Part shown: one piece after another, positions 1 through 11,491 of the stretch | Position numbering within the stretch: the stretch's first letter is position 1 | How the letters are laid out: each line of letters begins with the position of its first letter | Source of the DNA: Aspidapion aeneum | Taxonomy: Eukaryota; Arthropoda; Insecta; Coleoptera; Brentidae | DNA: 64,000 nt | Reading direction: 5' to 3' | Assembly: GCA_963576565.1 (NCBI GenBank) | Contig: OY755045.1 | Span: forward strand, 5,825,477-5,889,476 | The notes under the pieces: model-generated | The model's input: only the letters and a program-made list of their open reading frames with translations | Database searches by the model: none | Told to the model about the DNA's origin: nothing | Translations under genes and position numbers: made by a program

Positions 1-256
1 ACTGTTTACCATAATAAATAACATAGGCCAACGAAAAAAAGTTGTCAAAATTTGTCTCAAAGATAATGGTATGGGGTTTAGACACTTGGACATAATATGT
101 TACACGGTAAAAAATTTTGTCTACAATGATAACGTGTTCTTTTCTTGAATAAATTGTTTTACCTTAAAACAATTTGTTTTGAATTAAAATATTTCTTTTT
201 AGTTCAACGCAGCGTTTAATCTTGAAATGAGACTTTATTTTTTACAAGCTTCACCT

Positions 257-275
257 GTATGTATGTATGTATGTA
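257..275. repeat. (GTAT)n microsatellite
   Basis: About 4.5 units of GTAT lie just before the 260-bp tandem array inside the 1.8 kb TA element. Confidence 0.9.
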
Positions 276-303
276 ATCAAATCTTGCAACTCATTTTTGA
301 AGA

Positions 304-965
304 ACTTCCAAACATCCGATTGACTTCAAATTTCGCATAGCGACTTAGTTCCGAAGACAATACAATAATGTGGTTTTATCGGGTACCTACCTCCCCCCTA
401 ACGTGGGGGGCGGAGAGGGGGTAAAACTTTAGTTTGTCCGATTTCCACCAAAATTGGTATCTGGGGGTTTTTGAGGATGAGAATTACAAATTTTTGATCA
501 GATTACAAAAATTCAATATGGCGGATTTTTTTAATTTCAAGTTTTTCTGATTACTTTCAACTGACTTCCACGTATCCGATTGACTTTAAATTTGTATACC
601 GTAATAGTTCCGATGACAATCCAATAATGTTGTATCACTGACTGCCTACCTCACCCCTAACCTGGAGGGCGGAGAGGGGTAAAATTTTAGTTTGTTGGAT
701 TTCCACCAAAATTGGTATCTGGGGGTTTTTGAGGATGAGGATTACGAATTTTTGATCAGATTACAAAAATTCAATATGGCGGATTCAAAATGGATGATTT
801 AATCTCAAGTTTTTCTGATTACTTTCAACTGACTTCCACGTATCCGATTAACTTTAAATTTCGCATAACGTTATAGTTCCGATGACAATCCAATAATGTG
901 GTATCACTGACTGCCTACCTCCCCTCTAACGTGGAGGGCAGAGAGGGGGTAAAATTTTAGTTTGT
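304..965. repeat. Tandem array, ~2.5 units of 260-268 bp
   Basis: Units begin with ACTTCC at 304, 564 and 832. Each has a CCGATTgACTTnAAATTT-type block, then ...CCGATGACAATnCAATAATG, then a GGAGAGGGGGTAAAA stretch. The third unit stops near 965. The same block order appears in weaker form at 63601-63960. Confidence 0.85.
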
Positions 966-1110
966 ATTTTGTTTAGTATCAAATCGTTGGACGGCCTTCT
1001 CATCGAAGACTTAGATATTTCAAAATTGACAGGAAAGACTCCCTGCAATATCGATGCGCTAGCTGAAATGCATAGACTTAGACAAATCTAAAAATTTAAA
1101 AATAAATTTA

Positions 1111-1622
1111 GAAAAAAAACTTTTTGAAAACAAGCTTTTATAAAATGGACTAAAAAGCATAAAATAATTTTTTGAGTGTTCTGATATCATAATAATAAAA
1201 GCGATGGGCGTATTTAATATTAGGTAAATGCCTTTCCAAGCGCATTTGGTGGATCGTCCACAACCGATGATGGGCCGGCTCTTCTTTTTTAATGTGAGAA
1301 AATAAATCGACACACTGCCGGTCGCGGATGATCTGCCTAATATGAAGCAGGCGTAATAATGTCTATCCATATCAGAAAAATATAAGGGTAGTTTGAGTAG
1401 GGTTGGGTTGGGTTAAATTATCTATCCTTATATTTCTCTGCTATAATATAATGAATTTGGATTTTCACTAAATTTCGAGTTAACAAGGCTAAAACAAAAA
1501 CGCGGTAAATTTCCTTTAATACGCACATCGCTTTTATTATTATGATATCAGAACACTCAAAAAATTATTTTATGCTTTTTAGTCCATTTTATAAAAGCTT
1601 GTTTTCAAAAAGTTTTTTTTTT
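1111..1622. repeat. Inverted repeat arms, ~105 bp each
   Basis: Arms at 1111-1217 and 1518-1622 are near-perfect reverse complements separated by about 300 bp (for example TTTTGAAAACAAGCTTTTAT on the left). Short reading frames in the arms resemble each other only because of this symmetry. Confidence 0.85.
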
Positions 1623-2269
1623 CTAAATGTATCTTGTTTTATTGTTTTGTTTCAGTGTAGTCCGTTTTGTAACAAAACAAATTATCTTCATATAAGTAAT
1701 ATTGTGCTTCCAGAGAAAACGGTCCCTTAGATTAATTCAGTTCCAATTTATAGTAAACAACACAATTTCTGTTTTACTTTAAAATAAAGAGCCAAGACAT
1801 TTTTTGTGCAAAATTAAGAAACTATTCTCTTGGTGAATAGGAAAGCACAAATTATTTTACTTCAAAGCAATTTGCTTTGATCTAAGACAATTTTTTTTTA
1901 CCGTGTATGACTGCGATGGGCTACCGGACTAATAGGTATAGCTGAGCTATAGTATAGATTATTATTTTGAACTATGCGTGCCTGAATTACATGAACAATG
2001 AAGTTATTATTTCTAGTTTTAATAGGCCCTTTCGCCACGCGTTTAACTACTGTAATAGGGGAGAAATAATCATCATGTGTGTGCCATATTTGAAGGCCTT
2101 TTCAGTTTAAGAGAGGGTGATTGAATTGCTGCAAAAGGTTATGTGTTTAATTATGATTTTAACTGCAATGCGGTGTAGCGAGGGTTACCACATGGAAAAC
2201 ATTAGGGTAAAAAAGTCACATTATTCTTAACAACTTCTAATCAGGTAAAAAAAGGCAAAATGCATAGGC

Positions 2270-2887
2270 GTTGATTTTCATGAACATGAAGAAGAAGAGC
2301 AAGGTGGGTTTCGTACCGGCAAACCTTGTAGTTATAATAATTTTTGTCTTAAACAAGTAATTGGAGAAAGGGGTGCCAGAAATATAGAGACTCATATTAC
2401 CTTTCTGGACCTATAAAATGCATATGATACTGTTCCAGTAAAAACTTATTGATATTGTAATATCAATCATACATACATAAAAGTGATAAAAGAACTATAC
2501 AAAGAGTCAAAACCTAAAATTAAAATTGGAAATCGACTTTCAAAAAAATTCTTGATAACGAAAGGCTTAAGACAGGGATGTTTAATCTCTGCAATTTTTT
2601 TAAAATATGTAACGCAGTAGTTCTAATAAAATACACAGCATGGGAATACAACTTGACGACCGATTTACCATATACATACATACAACCAAGTTTTTGTAGC
2701 TAATGATAAAAAAGACGAAGATGGACTATATGATATAAAAGTTAACCGAAGAATATCAAAAGAAGGTGAACAAGACACAGTACTTATGTATTGGAAACGA
2801 ATCAATTGAGAACTAGACGATGGATTGGAAATTGAATGTCTTAACAGTATTTTTAAAGCACGCTGTTGTCTGGAATAGAGACTTAAG
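2270..2887 (+). pseudogene. RTE-like LINE reverse transcriptase fragment
   Basis: This is a degraded fragment of the same RTE-like non-LTR retrotransposon as the longer copy at 51108-52575. It begins where the reverse transcriptase reads DFHEHEEEEQGGFRTGK, with the QxGFRxG block that precedes the catalytic domain. It continues through the NHTYIKVIKELYKES region, then loses sequence and picks up stops in every frame. An in-frame TAA replaces a Lys/Gln codon after the FLDL block near 2413. The FADD catalytic block is missing or scrambled. The end near 2887 corresponds to the middle of the C-terminal domain, so this copy lacks the usual GTA-repeat 3' tail. It is a dead fragment. Identification rests on comparison with the copies inside this window and on the general RTE motif order. 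Confidence 0.8.
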
Positions 2888-3239
2888 TCTATAATTCACC
2901 GGTTTCATTATTATTTCAATTTATCACGCAGTAAATTTATTTGATGGCTTTGAAAATGTACCATTTTCGCCATTTCACCGTGTAATATTGCAATACTTTT
3001 ATTTAGTTTTTTGCAATTTATTCGAATTTTTTTTTTGCCACAGGCGATTTCTTCCTTTTCTGATAAAACAAGTCAACACAAATACAGTCAAACTTCGATT
3101 ACTCGAACAACCATGTGTCACATAAAAATTTCGACTTATCGAGGCTTCGACTTATCAAATGATAAAGAAAATTTTTTGCAGCGTTTTCTTTTTTTTGTGA
3201 ATCAAAATTTACGTGTTTTTTTAAGGAAAAATTAGTATA

Positions 3240-4143
3240 CTAAGGTGGATCAAATATAAACAAGCCTTCGTTTATAAACTATTTATTTTGAAACATGACA
3301 CAAAATAGACATTTTTTCTACTTTTCTACATATCCCCCTTCACTGTTAATACACTTTTACCAATGGATTGGCAGGTTATTAATCCCGTTTTCATAAAAGG
3401 AAGCTAGGCGGGTATCTAACCAGCTGCACACGAATGCCTCCACCTCTTAATTGGTCTAAAATCGCTCGCCTTCCAGTAAATCTTTGGGAGGCCCAAGCTT
3501 ATGAAAATCGCAAGGTGACAAATCTGGACTGTATGGAGGGGTTCCAGCACAGCCCAGTGGATTTCATTAATTTTGGCCTGTGTTGAAGCTGTCGCATCTG
3601 GTCTAGCGTTTTCATGCACGAGCAACACGTCTTGAATGGGGTGTGCTCTCCTCTTTTGGCGATAAGCAAACTTTACCTGATCGAGTAAGTTGCAGTAGTA
3701 AGCCGCCTTTATTGTTCTTCGCTCGTGCAAAAAATCCACCAACAAAACTCTTCTCCAGTCCCAGAAAACGGTCGCTATAACTTTGCCTGCAGAAATGCTG
3801 GTACGCGGACGACATCGGTGACTTTTTCGACTCACTCACGGCCGTCGTTAAATTCTTTGGACCAAGCTTTTAAACGTGGCCACGAAAGCGTTTCATTTCC
3901 GAACTGTGTTCGCATTCTGCGTAGAATTTCAGCAGGTTTTACATCTTCGCGTGTAATAAATTTAATGATTATTCTTTGCGCAACACTGCTGTGTACCTTC
4001 TTCTCGCTTATTGCGATTGCTCCTGGCCAAATGAGCATCGTGGCACTACCAGCCGCCTACATGCTGCTGAATATCCCTACTCCAAAATTATAATGGCCGC
4101 GTTAATAATTTTAAAAGGCTTGTTTATATTTGATCCACCCTCG
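3240..4143 (-). mobile_element. mariner element, internally deleted, nested
   Basis: The terminal inverted repeats share GGTGGATCAAATATAAACAA (3244 onward) with the complement ending at 4139. TA flanks both ends (3238-3239 and 4144-4145). Length is 904 bp against about 1.3 kb for intact mariners. It carries transposase remains on the minus strand and interrupts the pogo-like element at 3085-4566, so it is the younger insertion. Confidence 0.9.
3416..4038 (-). pseudogene. mariner transposase, broken
   Basis: Two blocks on the minus strand match a mariner transposase. The N-terminal block (4038-3832) reads RIIIKFITREDVKPAEILRR, which is the paired helix-turn-helix region that binds the TIRs, and continues to SKEFNDGRE, where a stop follows. 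The second block (3835-3416) reads GKVIATVFWDWRRVLLVDF, containing the first catalytic Asp in FWD, then YYCNLLDQ and VLLVHENARP. The family normally has HDNARP there, so the second catalytic Asp is replaced by Glu. About 100 residues are missing between the blocks and the frame changes. The C-terminal part (LEPLHTVQICHLAIF...) is a degraded form of the LEHPPYSPDLAPSDFHLF block. It cannot make an active enzyme. Confidence 0.88.
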
Positions 4144-4704
4144 TACTTGCAAATTTTCTGATGTCTGTATTGAAAACATTCACCTCTAATTTTTGTTCTT
4201 ATTTTTATTCTTATACATATGTATAAATCTACATATTTGTTTTAGCGAAAAAAAGTCGTTTTTTTTACATAGTAACGTACACACAACCCCTAAACGTATA
4301 GCAAATCGAATACAAATTACACTGGATTGCGTCTTTAAAAATTTAAATGCAAACAAACAAGTTAGAACGATTCGTAATTAGGGGATTTTCCCAGAAAATT
4401 TGACTTATCGAAGTTGGCATCATATACAATATTCTAGTTATCAAGGTATTCGACTAATCAAAGTTTGAGTTATCAAGACCAAATTACATATATTTATTAC
4501 ACTTGACGCCATTGCCAACAGTTTGGTTCGACTTATCAAAGATTTTGAGTTATCGAAGTTCGACTGTATATTTTTTTCAGCCTTTAACCTACCTGTAGTT
4601 GCTTGCCCCCCGTTTGCTTTACATATTTTTTTGAAGGGGCGGGAAATTACCCCTTTTAGCCCCTCCCACGTAGATCGGCCAATGTCTGTTACAAAATTTT
4701 AAAG

Positions 4705-4706
<2 letters not shown>

Positions 4707-4757
<51 letters not shown>
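4707..4757. repeat. (AT)n microsatellite
   Basis: Uninterrupted run of about 25 AT units. Confidence 0.97.
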
Positions 4758-4758
<1 letters not shown>

Positions 4759-5059
4759 CCACTTTCTGGTCTTTATAAATAATGTTTTAAACAAAATTAC
4801 GGAAAGCTTAATAAGCCCATTAAAAAATCAAATTTGAGTTGCTTTTCTTTCGCCAAAACCAATATTCCGATGGTTAATCAGTTTTTAAGCAGCGGGATTT
4901 CAGCCCATCATCAGAAAAAAAATCCATTAAAAAGTTTTCAAGCTCGAAATTCCCCTTTTCATTCCTGTATTTTGTGATACAGAAACACGGATAACGATAA
5001 AGAATTTTATTTTAGCTTCAACTAAAGCTCCTACGAAGTTTATGGTTATAACACGAACT

Positions 5060-5330
5060 ATTGAGTAAAATATAGTCTATTATATATATATAAACAGTGT
5101 ATTGATACGATGCTCCGTTAAAAAGTTAGTATTTTTTAAGTTTTTAATTGTCAAAAAACTGTCATTAGCATTAATGGATTTTTACTAAACTCTTATCTGC
5201 TCGTAAGAGAGTCGAACACTCAGAGTAATAACATTATTACTCTAAGGTCGAACACTATTTTACCTAAAAATTTTGTGAAAATCGGTTCAACGGTTTAGGA
5301 GCTCCCCCCCCCCCCCCAAGCCTATGATTT
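5060..5330 (-). mobile_element. Family A repeat fragment, inverted
   Basis: Reverse complement of the family A interior: TTTTACCTAAAAATTTTGTG then AAAATCGGTTCAACGG and TTTAGGAGCTCC, as in the copies at 20340 and 28960. It also carries the block with CTCCGTTAAAAAGTTAG and TGACAGTTTTTTGACAATTA (complemented here). A 14-bp poly-C tract abuts the edge. Confidence 0.75.
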
Positions 5331-5432
5331 TTGTATATATTTTCCACATATTTCATGAATAAACACAAAAAATAGCATGAAATACGACATTATGAGGCCT
5401 CGGGCCCCCCCCAAGACATATTCCTGGGTGCG

Positions 5433-5994
5433 TTACTGCGACTCCCATTCTTTCTTTTCTCATTTCTTATATATGATCTGTTCTAGATATTGTCATTCAT
5501 CTTCTTATTGCATCCATTGCAACACTTCCATTTTTGCTTTTATTTTTCTTTTACGCGTCTTTATTCCATACAACAGGGTGCTTTTCACCATTGTTTCACA
5601 TATGTTAAATTTTACATTCTTTTTTATCCTCTGCTCCATAAAATACTGTTAAGACATCAAATAGCTTTTTTGCTTTTACTATTCTTTTTTCCATTTCTTT
5701 ACAGTCTGTTTCTGTCATATTAAATGTGACACTGAAGTATACAGACTCATTGCATGGAGATATTGTTGGTCCATTGTCTAGCTCGCTTGATTCGTTTCCC
5801 ATACGTAAGTAATGTGTCTTGTCCACGTTCACTGTTAACCCCCACTTTTGGTAATCTTCCGTTAACTTTCTCATCATATACTTCATCTCTTCTTTATCAT
5901 TAGCTATAATTACGTGGTCGTCAGCAAACTGCATTGTGTATATGGTAAATAGGTCGTTAAGTTGTATTCCCATTCCGTGTACAAAACAATACAT
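5433..5994 (-). pseudogene. RTE-like LINE RT/C-terminal fragment
   Basis: On the minus strand this encodes HGMGIQLNDLFTIYTMQFAD followed by DHVIIANDKEEM, giving the FADD catalytic block of the reverse transcriptase, then the KLTEDYQKWGLTVNVDKTH block. The frame runs to TFNMTETDCKEMEKRIVKAK and then decays toward GAEDKKECKI. The fragment ends at a block equivalent to RNEIIKERMGI in the other copies (plus-strand 5433-5480). Both ends are truncated: there is no 5' RT region and no GTA tail. It is the best single view of the FADD region besides the 51 kb copy. It is a dead copy and shows no promoter or partner gene. Confidence 0.85.
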
Positions 5995-6386
5995 TGTCTT
6001 TATGTTAGTAAGTATTTTTTTAGGAATCAGTTAATCTTATTTTCTTGGAATAAAACAAATGTACCTTATGAGTATAATAATGAGAGGGTTTGTCTTCAGA
6101 AGACTTATTCCATTAATGTCAATGCTAATTGCCTTCATTTAATATAACAAAATATCCGGGTAAGTTTTAGTTTTCTCTCCATCAAAATATTTGAAAGAAA
6201 CTCGTATATCTACTTATGTGTGCATGTCTCGGTACCTTTACTGATAGGTAGAATTTCCAATATAGCTTCGCGTTCGTTAAGCATTTTTTTAACCTGTAGC
6301 TGTGTACGTAGCTGAATATACAGTGTGGTTTATTGTTATTTCTTTCAATACCTACGCTTCTAAAGTGTTTACCTCCGTAGATCGCG

Positions 6387-7710
6387 CAGCAATTGTTAGA
6401 GAAGGTATATTATTTTCGACGAAACACAAAATTTTGAGATAACGCCGAAAATTTGTGTGTGTGTGAGAAATTTTTAAAAAACTGTTGCCAAGGCTGAGTG
6501 TATATCCTTCTACAAGAGGTTAAATTACCTAGGGGTCACCCTAGATAAAACTCTCACTTGGAATGCCCATTGGGAAAAGGAAACTCGCAAAGCCACACTG
6601 TCCCTATGGACGTGACAAAGAATTTGCATAAAAACCTGGGGCACTAGCCCTAAACAAATGTACTGGCTGTATATAACAGTCATTAGACCAATGTTTGCGT
6701 ACGGCGCAATAGTCTGGTTTGGGAAGGGACATCAAAGAACCTCAAGGGCCAAACTAACTAGCTTTCAACGACAGGCCAGTCTTGCCATATGTGGTGCAAT
6801 GAGCTCTAGCCCATCGACTGCGCTTGAATGCTTACTAAACTTACTTCCGCTTCACATTTTCTTAGAGGCGGAGGCACGAAGAGAAGTTGTTAGTATTCAA
6901 GAAAAAGTCGAGATTAAACATAGTCTCGGCCAATTGGCTACTATGTTTCAGGCCGAACTCGTAGCCATTGAACTGTATGCCAGGTGGATTACTAACCACG
7001 AATGGACCAACAGGACAATAAAAATCTTCTCCGACAGTCAAGCAGCATTAAAAGCCCTTGATTCTTATACAGTCTTATCGAGAACCATGAGGAGTTGCAG
7101 GGACTCGCTGAATGCGCTTGGTAGCGCTAATCAGGTGTCATTGGTATGGATACCAGGGCATTCTGGGCACGAGGAAAATGGGGCCGCACACCAGGCAGCG
7201 AGGGAAGTGGCATCTGCCGAATTTTTCGGCCCCGAACGTTAACAATACTGGATGAATATACCAGAACTGGCTCACTCTAAAGAGTTCATTAAAAGACCTT
7301 GTCAAAAGAGAGCCAGGAATATCATTGGACTTACCAGACAGGAGATCCGTATAGTCACTGGACTTTTTAAGGGTCACTGTCGACTAAAAGTACCCATGCA
7401 CAGAATGAGAATAACAGAAGAGACCGAATGCAGACTCTGTATGGAGCATGACGAAACATGTACTGTGCGAATGTCCGGCTATTGCACGTTTACGTCAAAA
7501 CATTTTTGGTAAACCTCAGATTGATTCAGAAGATGTGAACAGTGTCTCACCCAAACTGATAGCCGGCCTTTTTGGAGGATTAGGCATACAGTGGTGAGAA
7601 ACCACTCAAAAGTGAGCCACAATAGACTCACTAGTCGTCGCAGTGAAAGGGTTGCAAGACCCACTCACATATGAGTCATCATCACATCCGTCATGGATCC
7701 ATTTATTTCT
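6387..7710 (+). mobile_element. Family A copy split by a LINE fragment
   Basis: The left part (6387-6499) has the family A start AGCAATTGTTAGAGAAGGTA, then GATAACGCC and a GT run, then ACTGTTGCCAAGGCTGA. The right part (7683-7710) is the family A end ATCCGTCATGGATCCATTTA. Between them lies 1.2 kb of LINE coding sequence at the position where complete copies have only about 60 bp. Confidence 0.65.
6500..7665 (+). pseudogene. LINE ORF2 C-terminal fragment with RNase H remains
   Basis: Frames here spell the C-terminal half of a non-LTR retrotransposon polyprotein of the I/jockey-like group that carries RNase H. It starts in the RT thumb (NYLGVTLDKTLTWNAHW) and continues with YWLYITVIRPMFAYGAIVWF. 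It then jumps, by an internal deletion after IKHSLGQ, into the RNase H domain at TMFQAELVAIELYARW. The first RNase H aspartate (TDGS) is therefore gone. IFSDSQAALKAL keeps the DSQ motif. The closing block reads IPGHSGHEENGAAHQAA, where the family has GNExAD, so the last aspartate is lost too. A CRLCMEHDE zinc-finger-like block follows, then a frameshift near 7470. Stops occur at 6615 and 7240. It is dead, and is a different family from the LINE at 23.6 kb. Confidence 0.82.
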
Positions 7711-8164
7711 AATAAAATTTTTGAAGAAAACTGCAGAAACTAAAAAAATCTGTAGTTCCAAAAGTCGCCGAGAAAAAGGAAATTTAATTATTTTCTTTTT
7801 TTTTTAATTGATCACACTATAGCTATGCGGTAGCTGCGCTATAGCTTTTGCAGCAGGGTTAACCGTTGGCGTAGTTGGATTCTAGATTGGTTTTCACCTG
7901 GAGCACTGATTACTTTTCAAAGACATTTGATATCCAGTTAACGTCGGAAAATTTCTTTCGAGTTGGTCGAATGTTAAAGCGCTTTTTATAGGGTTGCTTG
8001 AGTGCTTCGTTTAATTTTTATGGTTTTTATAAAAAAATTAAAAAAAAATTCATGTATTTATGTACTTGCATTTATTCTTTAGCTTTTGAGAAAACCGTTT
8101 TTAATTAGGTATGTGGCAAAATAAGTTGTTTATAATTAATTAAAGTAACCTATTGTTTTTAAAA
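7711..8164. other. No recognisable feature
   Basis: AT-rich sequence without a coding signal, a clear repeat or paired termini that I can see. Confidence 0.5.
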
Positions 8165-8808
8165 ACTTAGGTTGCGAAGAAATAGGTATCAAAGTAAACG
8201 GACAATACTTAAAGCACCTAAGATATGTTGATGATATTGCCTTAATAGCAGATAAGAAAGAAGATATATATCCGGGACAAATTATTAAACTAAAAAAGGA
8301 AAACCAAACGGTTGAAATCAAGAGACGAGTAAGATTGACCGGGCATTCAGTAAATTAAGCTACATATTAAAAAATAAAAACTATCCTCAGTACCTCAAAA
8401 CGAAAGTGTATAACCAATGTATCCTTCCTGCACTTACCTATGGATCCCAGACCTGGACACTTAAAAAATCAAACATAGATAAGGCAACAAAAGCCCAAAG
8501 AACAGATAGAAAAAGGAATGATTGGATAAGAAATAAAACAAAAGTAAGGGATGTCAGAGGAGAAGTGGCAAAATTAAAATGAAAATTTGCCGATCATAAT
8601 ATCAGAAAGAAAGACTATCGATGGAACAAGTGTATTGTAACCTGAAGACCTTGGGAAAATAAAAGAAGTAGGGGAAGACCCCAAATGAGATGAGCGGACG
8701 ATTTAAAGAGACATGCAAGAGCTGGATGGATGAACATGGTGACAGACAGAGAAGAATGAAAGATATTGAGGGAGATAGATGGATTAAAGAAGGCTAAATA
8801 GATAGATC
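8165..8808 (+). pseudogene. RTE/BovB-type LINE C-terminal fragment
   Basis: Plus-strand frames read GCEEIGIKVNGQYLKHLRY then VDDIALIADKKEDIY, which is the catalytic palm of an RTE (BovB-type) reverse transcriptase with YVDD. After a deletion the text continues in several frames with blocks for RRVRLTGHSVN, YLKTKVYNQCILPALTYGSQ, TWTLKK, NDWIRNKTKVRDVRGEVAKL, then ERKTIDGTS and a closing GRPQMR-ADDLKRHARAGWM region. That block order (IRLGR, YLKTKV, TYG.ETWTL, GRP..RW.DD, RHAG..WM) is characteristic of insect RTE elements (family knowledge). Stops and frameshifts are frequent. It ends at an ATAGATAGAT-type tail next to poly-C. It is a different family from the FADD/GTA-tail elements in this window. 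Confidence 0.82.
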
Positions 8809-9144
8809 CCCCCCCCGAAATTTTTTCCTGATTACGCCCCTGGACACGTGTTGCCACTGGCATATTCGTCTTATTTACAAAAAGCGCTTCTTCTTGTATA
8901 ATATTAATAAAAAAAACTGAAATTTCTCACGACTCGACATCGCAAATACTGAAAAAACTTCTTGAAAAAAAGGCTTTAGCTTTCTTTATGTAAAATACAC
9001 ATTATTTATCTAAATAATAGGGCTTTCACTGTTTTCAATGGGCCTTCAGCTGTTAACAAAAGACCCAAGGATGACAGGCGTTTTTTCCGTTTACATCCAC
9101 ACCTCTAGACATTTAAAATACAGTTCTTTTATTTGAATCAATAA
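8809..9144. other. Poly-C edge then unassigned AT-rich sequence
   Basis: Starts with a 9-bp C run and TTTTTTCCTGATTACGCCCC, a block that resembles the edges of poly-C/G-edged repeats elsewhere in the window. The rest shows nothing recognisable. Confidence 0.4.
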
Positions 9145-10105
9145 TACTACTTAGTCGGTTTAGAATGTTTTTCTATGTTGTCCATCGCCTATTCTCCACC
9201 TCCTTCGATCCTGACAATCATCTTCTGTCAGGCTTTTTTGACTCATTGATCTTTGGATTGACTATCGATATTCCAGTTTAGGAAGCCCTTTTTTTCAGCG
9301 CCCAATTCGTTCCATTCTAGGACCTGCCTTGGTAATCTTTTGTCGTTCATCCATTATACATGGACGCACCACGTCAGTTATTTTTTAGTGATGTCATCCG
9401 TTATGTTTGCCTCGATTCCCTTCTTTCTTTTATGATCTCATTTCTTAGATGATCTGTTCTAGATATTCACATTGATCTTTTTATTGCATTCATTTCGACA
9501 CTTTTCATTTTTGTTTTGTATTTTTCTGTTGCTCGACAGGTCTCTATTTCATATATGTTAAATTTTAGATTTTTTTTATTTCTCGGCTCCATAAAATACT
9601 GCTAACACATCCAATAACTTTTTTGCTTTGACTATTCTCTTTTCCAGTTCTTTACAATCTATTCCTGTCTTATCAAATGTGACACCCAAGTACAAATACT
9701 CACTGCATGGAAATATTATTTGCCCATTGTCTAGTTCTAACTCACTTGATTCTACTACAGTGTCTTATCCAGGTTCAATGTTAACCCCCACTTTTGGTAT
9801 TATTCCGTTAACTTTCTCATCATATATTCCATGTCTTTATTATCATTACCTATATATACTTGGTTGTCAACAAACTGTATTGTGTATATCCTAAATCGGT
9901 CGTTACGCTGTATTCCCATGCCGTGTACTTTACGTTTTCAGTTTGTCAGGGGTACTACGTTATATATTTTAAAGAGAGTTGGAGAGATACAACATCCCTG
10001 TCTTAAGCCTTTTGTTAGCAGGAATTTTTTTGAAAATCAATTTCTAATTATTTCTGGTACTCCTTTTCTCAATTACTTGTTTAAGACTGTATATAATTCG
10101 AAGTT
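9145..10105 (-). pseudogene. RTE-like LINE 3' half, inverted
   Basis: Reverse-strand copy of the RTE-like family with the FADD/GTA tail. From its 3' end (plus-strand 9145 upward) it shows the AAACCGACTAAGTAGTA tail and the RRRWRIG-DNIEK block. Then come the GRP/QVLEWNE region, the IWYGHVQRM equivalent (heavily mutated), the KTKMKSVEMNAIKR block, and the YLGVTFDK and NDKDMEYMMRKL blocks. It reaches back to the RQGCCISPTLFK equivalent and then jumps to a 'TTAAACAAGTAATTGAGAAAAG' block at 10080-10105, so an internal deletion separates the last piece. Several frameshifts and stops are present. No intact domain survives. Confidence 0.8.
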
Positions 10106-10517
10106 TACTATGTTTCAAAAAAAAAGTCTCGTGGTAAAGATTATACCGTTTTAAGCATTTTCCTGCGCTTTAAGGCGATTTTGCCGTCCTTAAACAGTTT
10201 GCAAACAGAATTTTTCATTTAAAGCGGGACCGCTTTTCAGAACGTGTTTACAGATTTTCCACATCCTATAGCTCACAGAATTACTATCACAAAAAAAAAC
10301 AAAAATATGCGACTTTCAAAATTTACCTTTTAGTCCACAGTACACTAATAATTTTTTCATCGATCAAATTATTTCTAGTTTTTCGAACTTTACACCACCC
10401 CTTAGGGGAGGGGGAATTCCATGACTGCAGAAACTAGGTTTCCACAAAATTTTATTTGGTTTTTCTTTATTTCGAAAGTAAATTTCATTTATTGTGTGAT
10501 TAAACTTACTGAAAAAT

Positions 10518-10945
10518 GATACATACATAAAAGCGATAAAAAAACTATACAAAGGGTCAAAATCTAAAATTAAATTTGGAAATCGACTTTCAAAAGACTT
10601 CCTGGTAACGAAAGGCTTGAGACAGAGATGTTGTATCTCTTCAACTCTTTTTAAAATATATATCGTAGTAGCTCTAAAAAACTGGAAACGTACACTACAG
10701 TTTGCTGACGACCAATAATTAATTGTAGCTAATGATAAAGAAGACATGGAGTATATGATAAGGAAGTTAATGGAAGAATGCGCAGAAAAAGAAGGCTTCC
10801 TAAACTAGAATGGCAACAGTCATCAAAAGATCAAGGAGTCAAAAAAACCAGACAGAAGATGATTGTCAGGATCGAAGGAGGTGGAGAATATGCGCCGGAC
10901 AACGTAGAAAAAAATTATATACCGACGTAGTAGTAAGTAGTAACT
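10518..10945 (+). pseudogene. RTE-like LINE fragment with internal deletion
   Basis: Starts with ...TYIKAIKKLYKGSKSKIK, then RLSKDFLVTKGLRQRCCIS and ALKNWKRT. It then fuses across deletions to LQFADDQ-LIVANDKEDMEY, next to CAEKEGFLN-NGNSHQKIKE at the 3' end, and the RRRWRICAGQRRK block. It ends in ATAGTAGTAAGTAGTA, the GTA-repeat tail of this family. Two internal deletions remove most of the region between the FADD motif and the C-terminus. Dead copy. Confidence 0.8.
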
Positions 10946-11491
10946 TTTAACGCAGCTTTTGATGCAAAATTGTACACATAATTTAAAAAAATCTAAAATG
11001 TATACCCAACCTTGGTTTTTGTGCCTAAAGGCATAAAATTGATTTTTACCAATGACTGATTGATAGCCTTGGACAAACATATTTTATTTCTGTTTTTACA
11101 TAATTCTGCCATGCCATAGAGTAGGCACATCTTTTGACAAATGAGCGTGAAAAATTAGCGGAAGAGATTTTCGGTTTTGAAGTATGATTTTGGATTTTTT
11201 AAATCAATCATGCGTAATTTCGTGAATAGTATCGAAGGATTCAAAGGAAGGCAAATGTTTACGATTTTTACGGATTTGTGTTAGAATAAAAGGGAGAAAA
11301 ATTTAATAACTTCGTAAATAAACCTACTTTACAAGCTCGGAGTTAAGCCAAGGAAGATAAAAGAGAGCAGAAAAAATATTAATAGTTTATAAGGTAGTAA
11401 ATATAATAGTTGTCGTTAATCAATGCAGAAAATTTCAATGTCAAGCACATTTCAATTTTAACAAATATATAAAGAATTTCTTCTTACATAT
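10946..11491. other. No recognisable feature
   Basis: AT-rich, with no coding or repeat signal that I can support. Confidence 0.5.

Larger units (their letters stand above)
103..1905. mobile_element. TA-flanked nonautonomous DNA transposon, 1.8 kb
   Basis: The left end reads CACGGTAAAAAATTTTGTC and the right end is its near-exact reverse complement, finishing ...TTTACCGTG at 1905. TA lies directly outside both ends (101-102 and 1906-1907). AAACAATTTG-like motifs sit just inside both ends (about 150-185 and 1850-1885). Inside are a GTAT microsatellite, a 260-bp tandem array and a pair of inverted arms. No transposase is visible. TA duplication suggests the Tc1/mariner group, but that is inferred only from the flanks. 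Confidence 0.6.
3085..4566. mobile_element. pogo/Tigger-like element split by a mariner
   Basis: Termini are CAGTCAAACTTCGATTACTCG at the left and its complement GTTATCGAAGTTCGACTG at the right, with TA at 3083-3084 and 4567-4568. Internal copies of 'gactTATCGAAG' and 'gagTTATCAA' recur near both ends. TIRs of the CAGTCRAAC type with TA duplication are typical of pogo/Tigger elements (family knowledge). No transposase of its own remains. The 904-bp mariner at 3240-4143 lies inside it. Confidence 0.7.
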
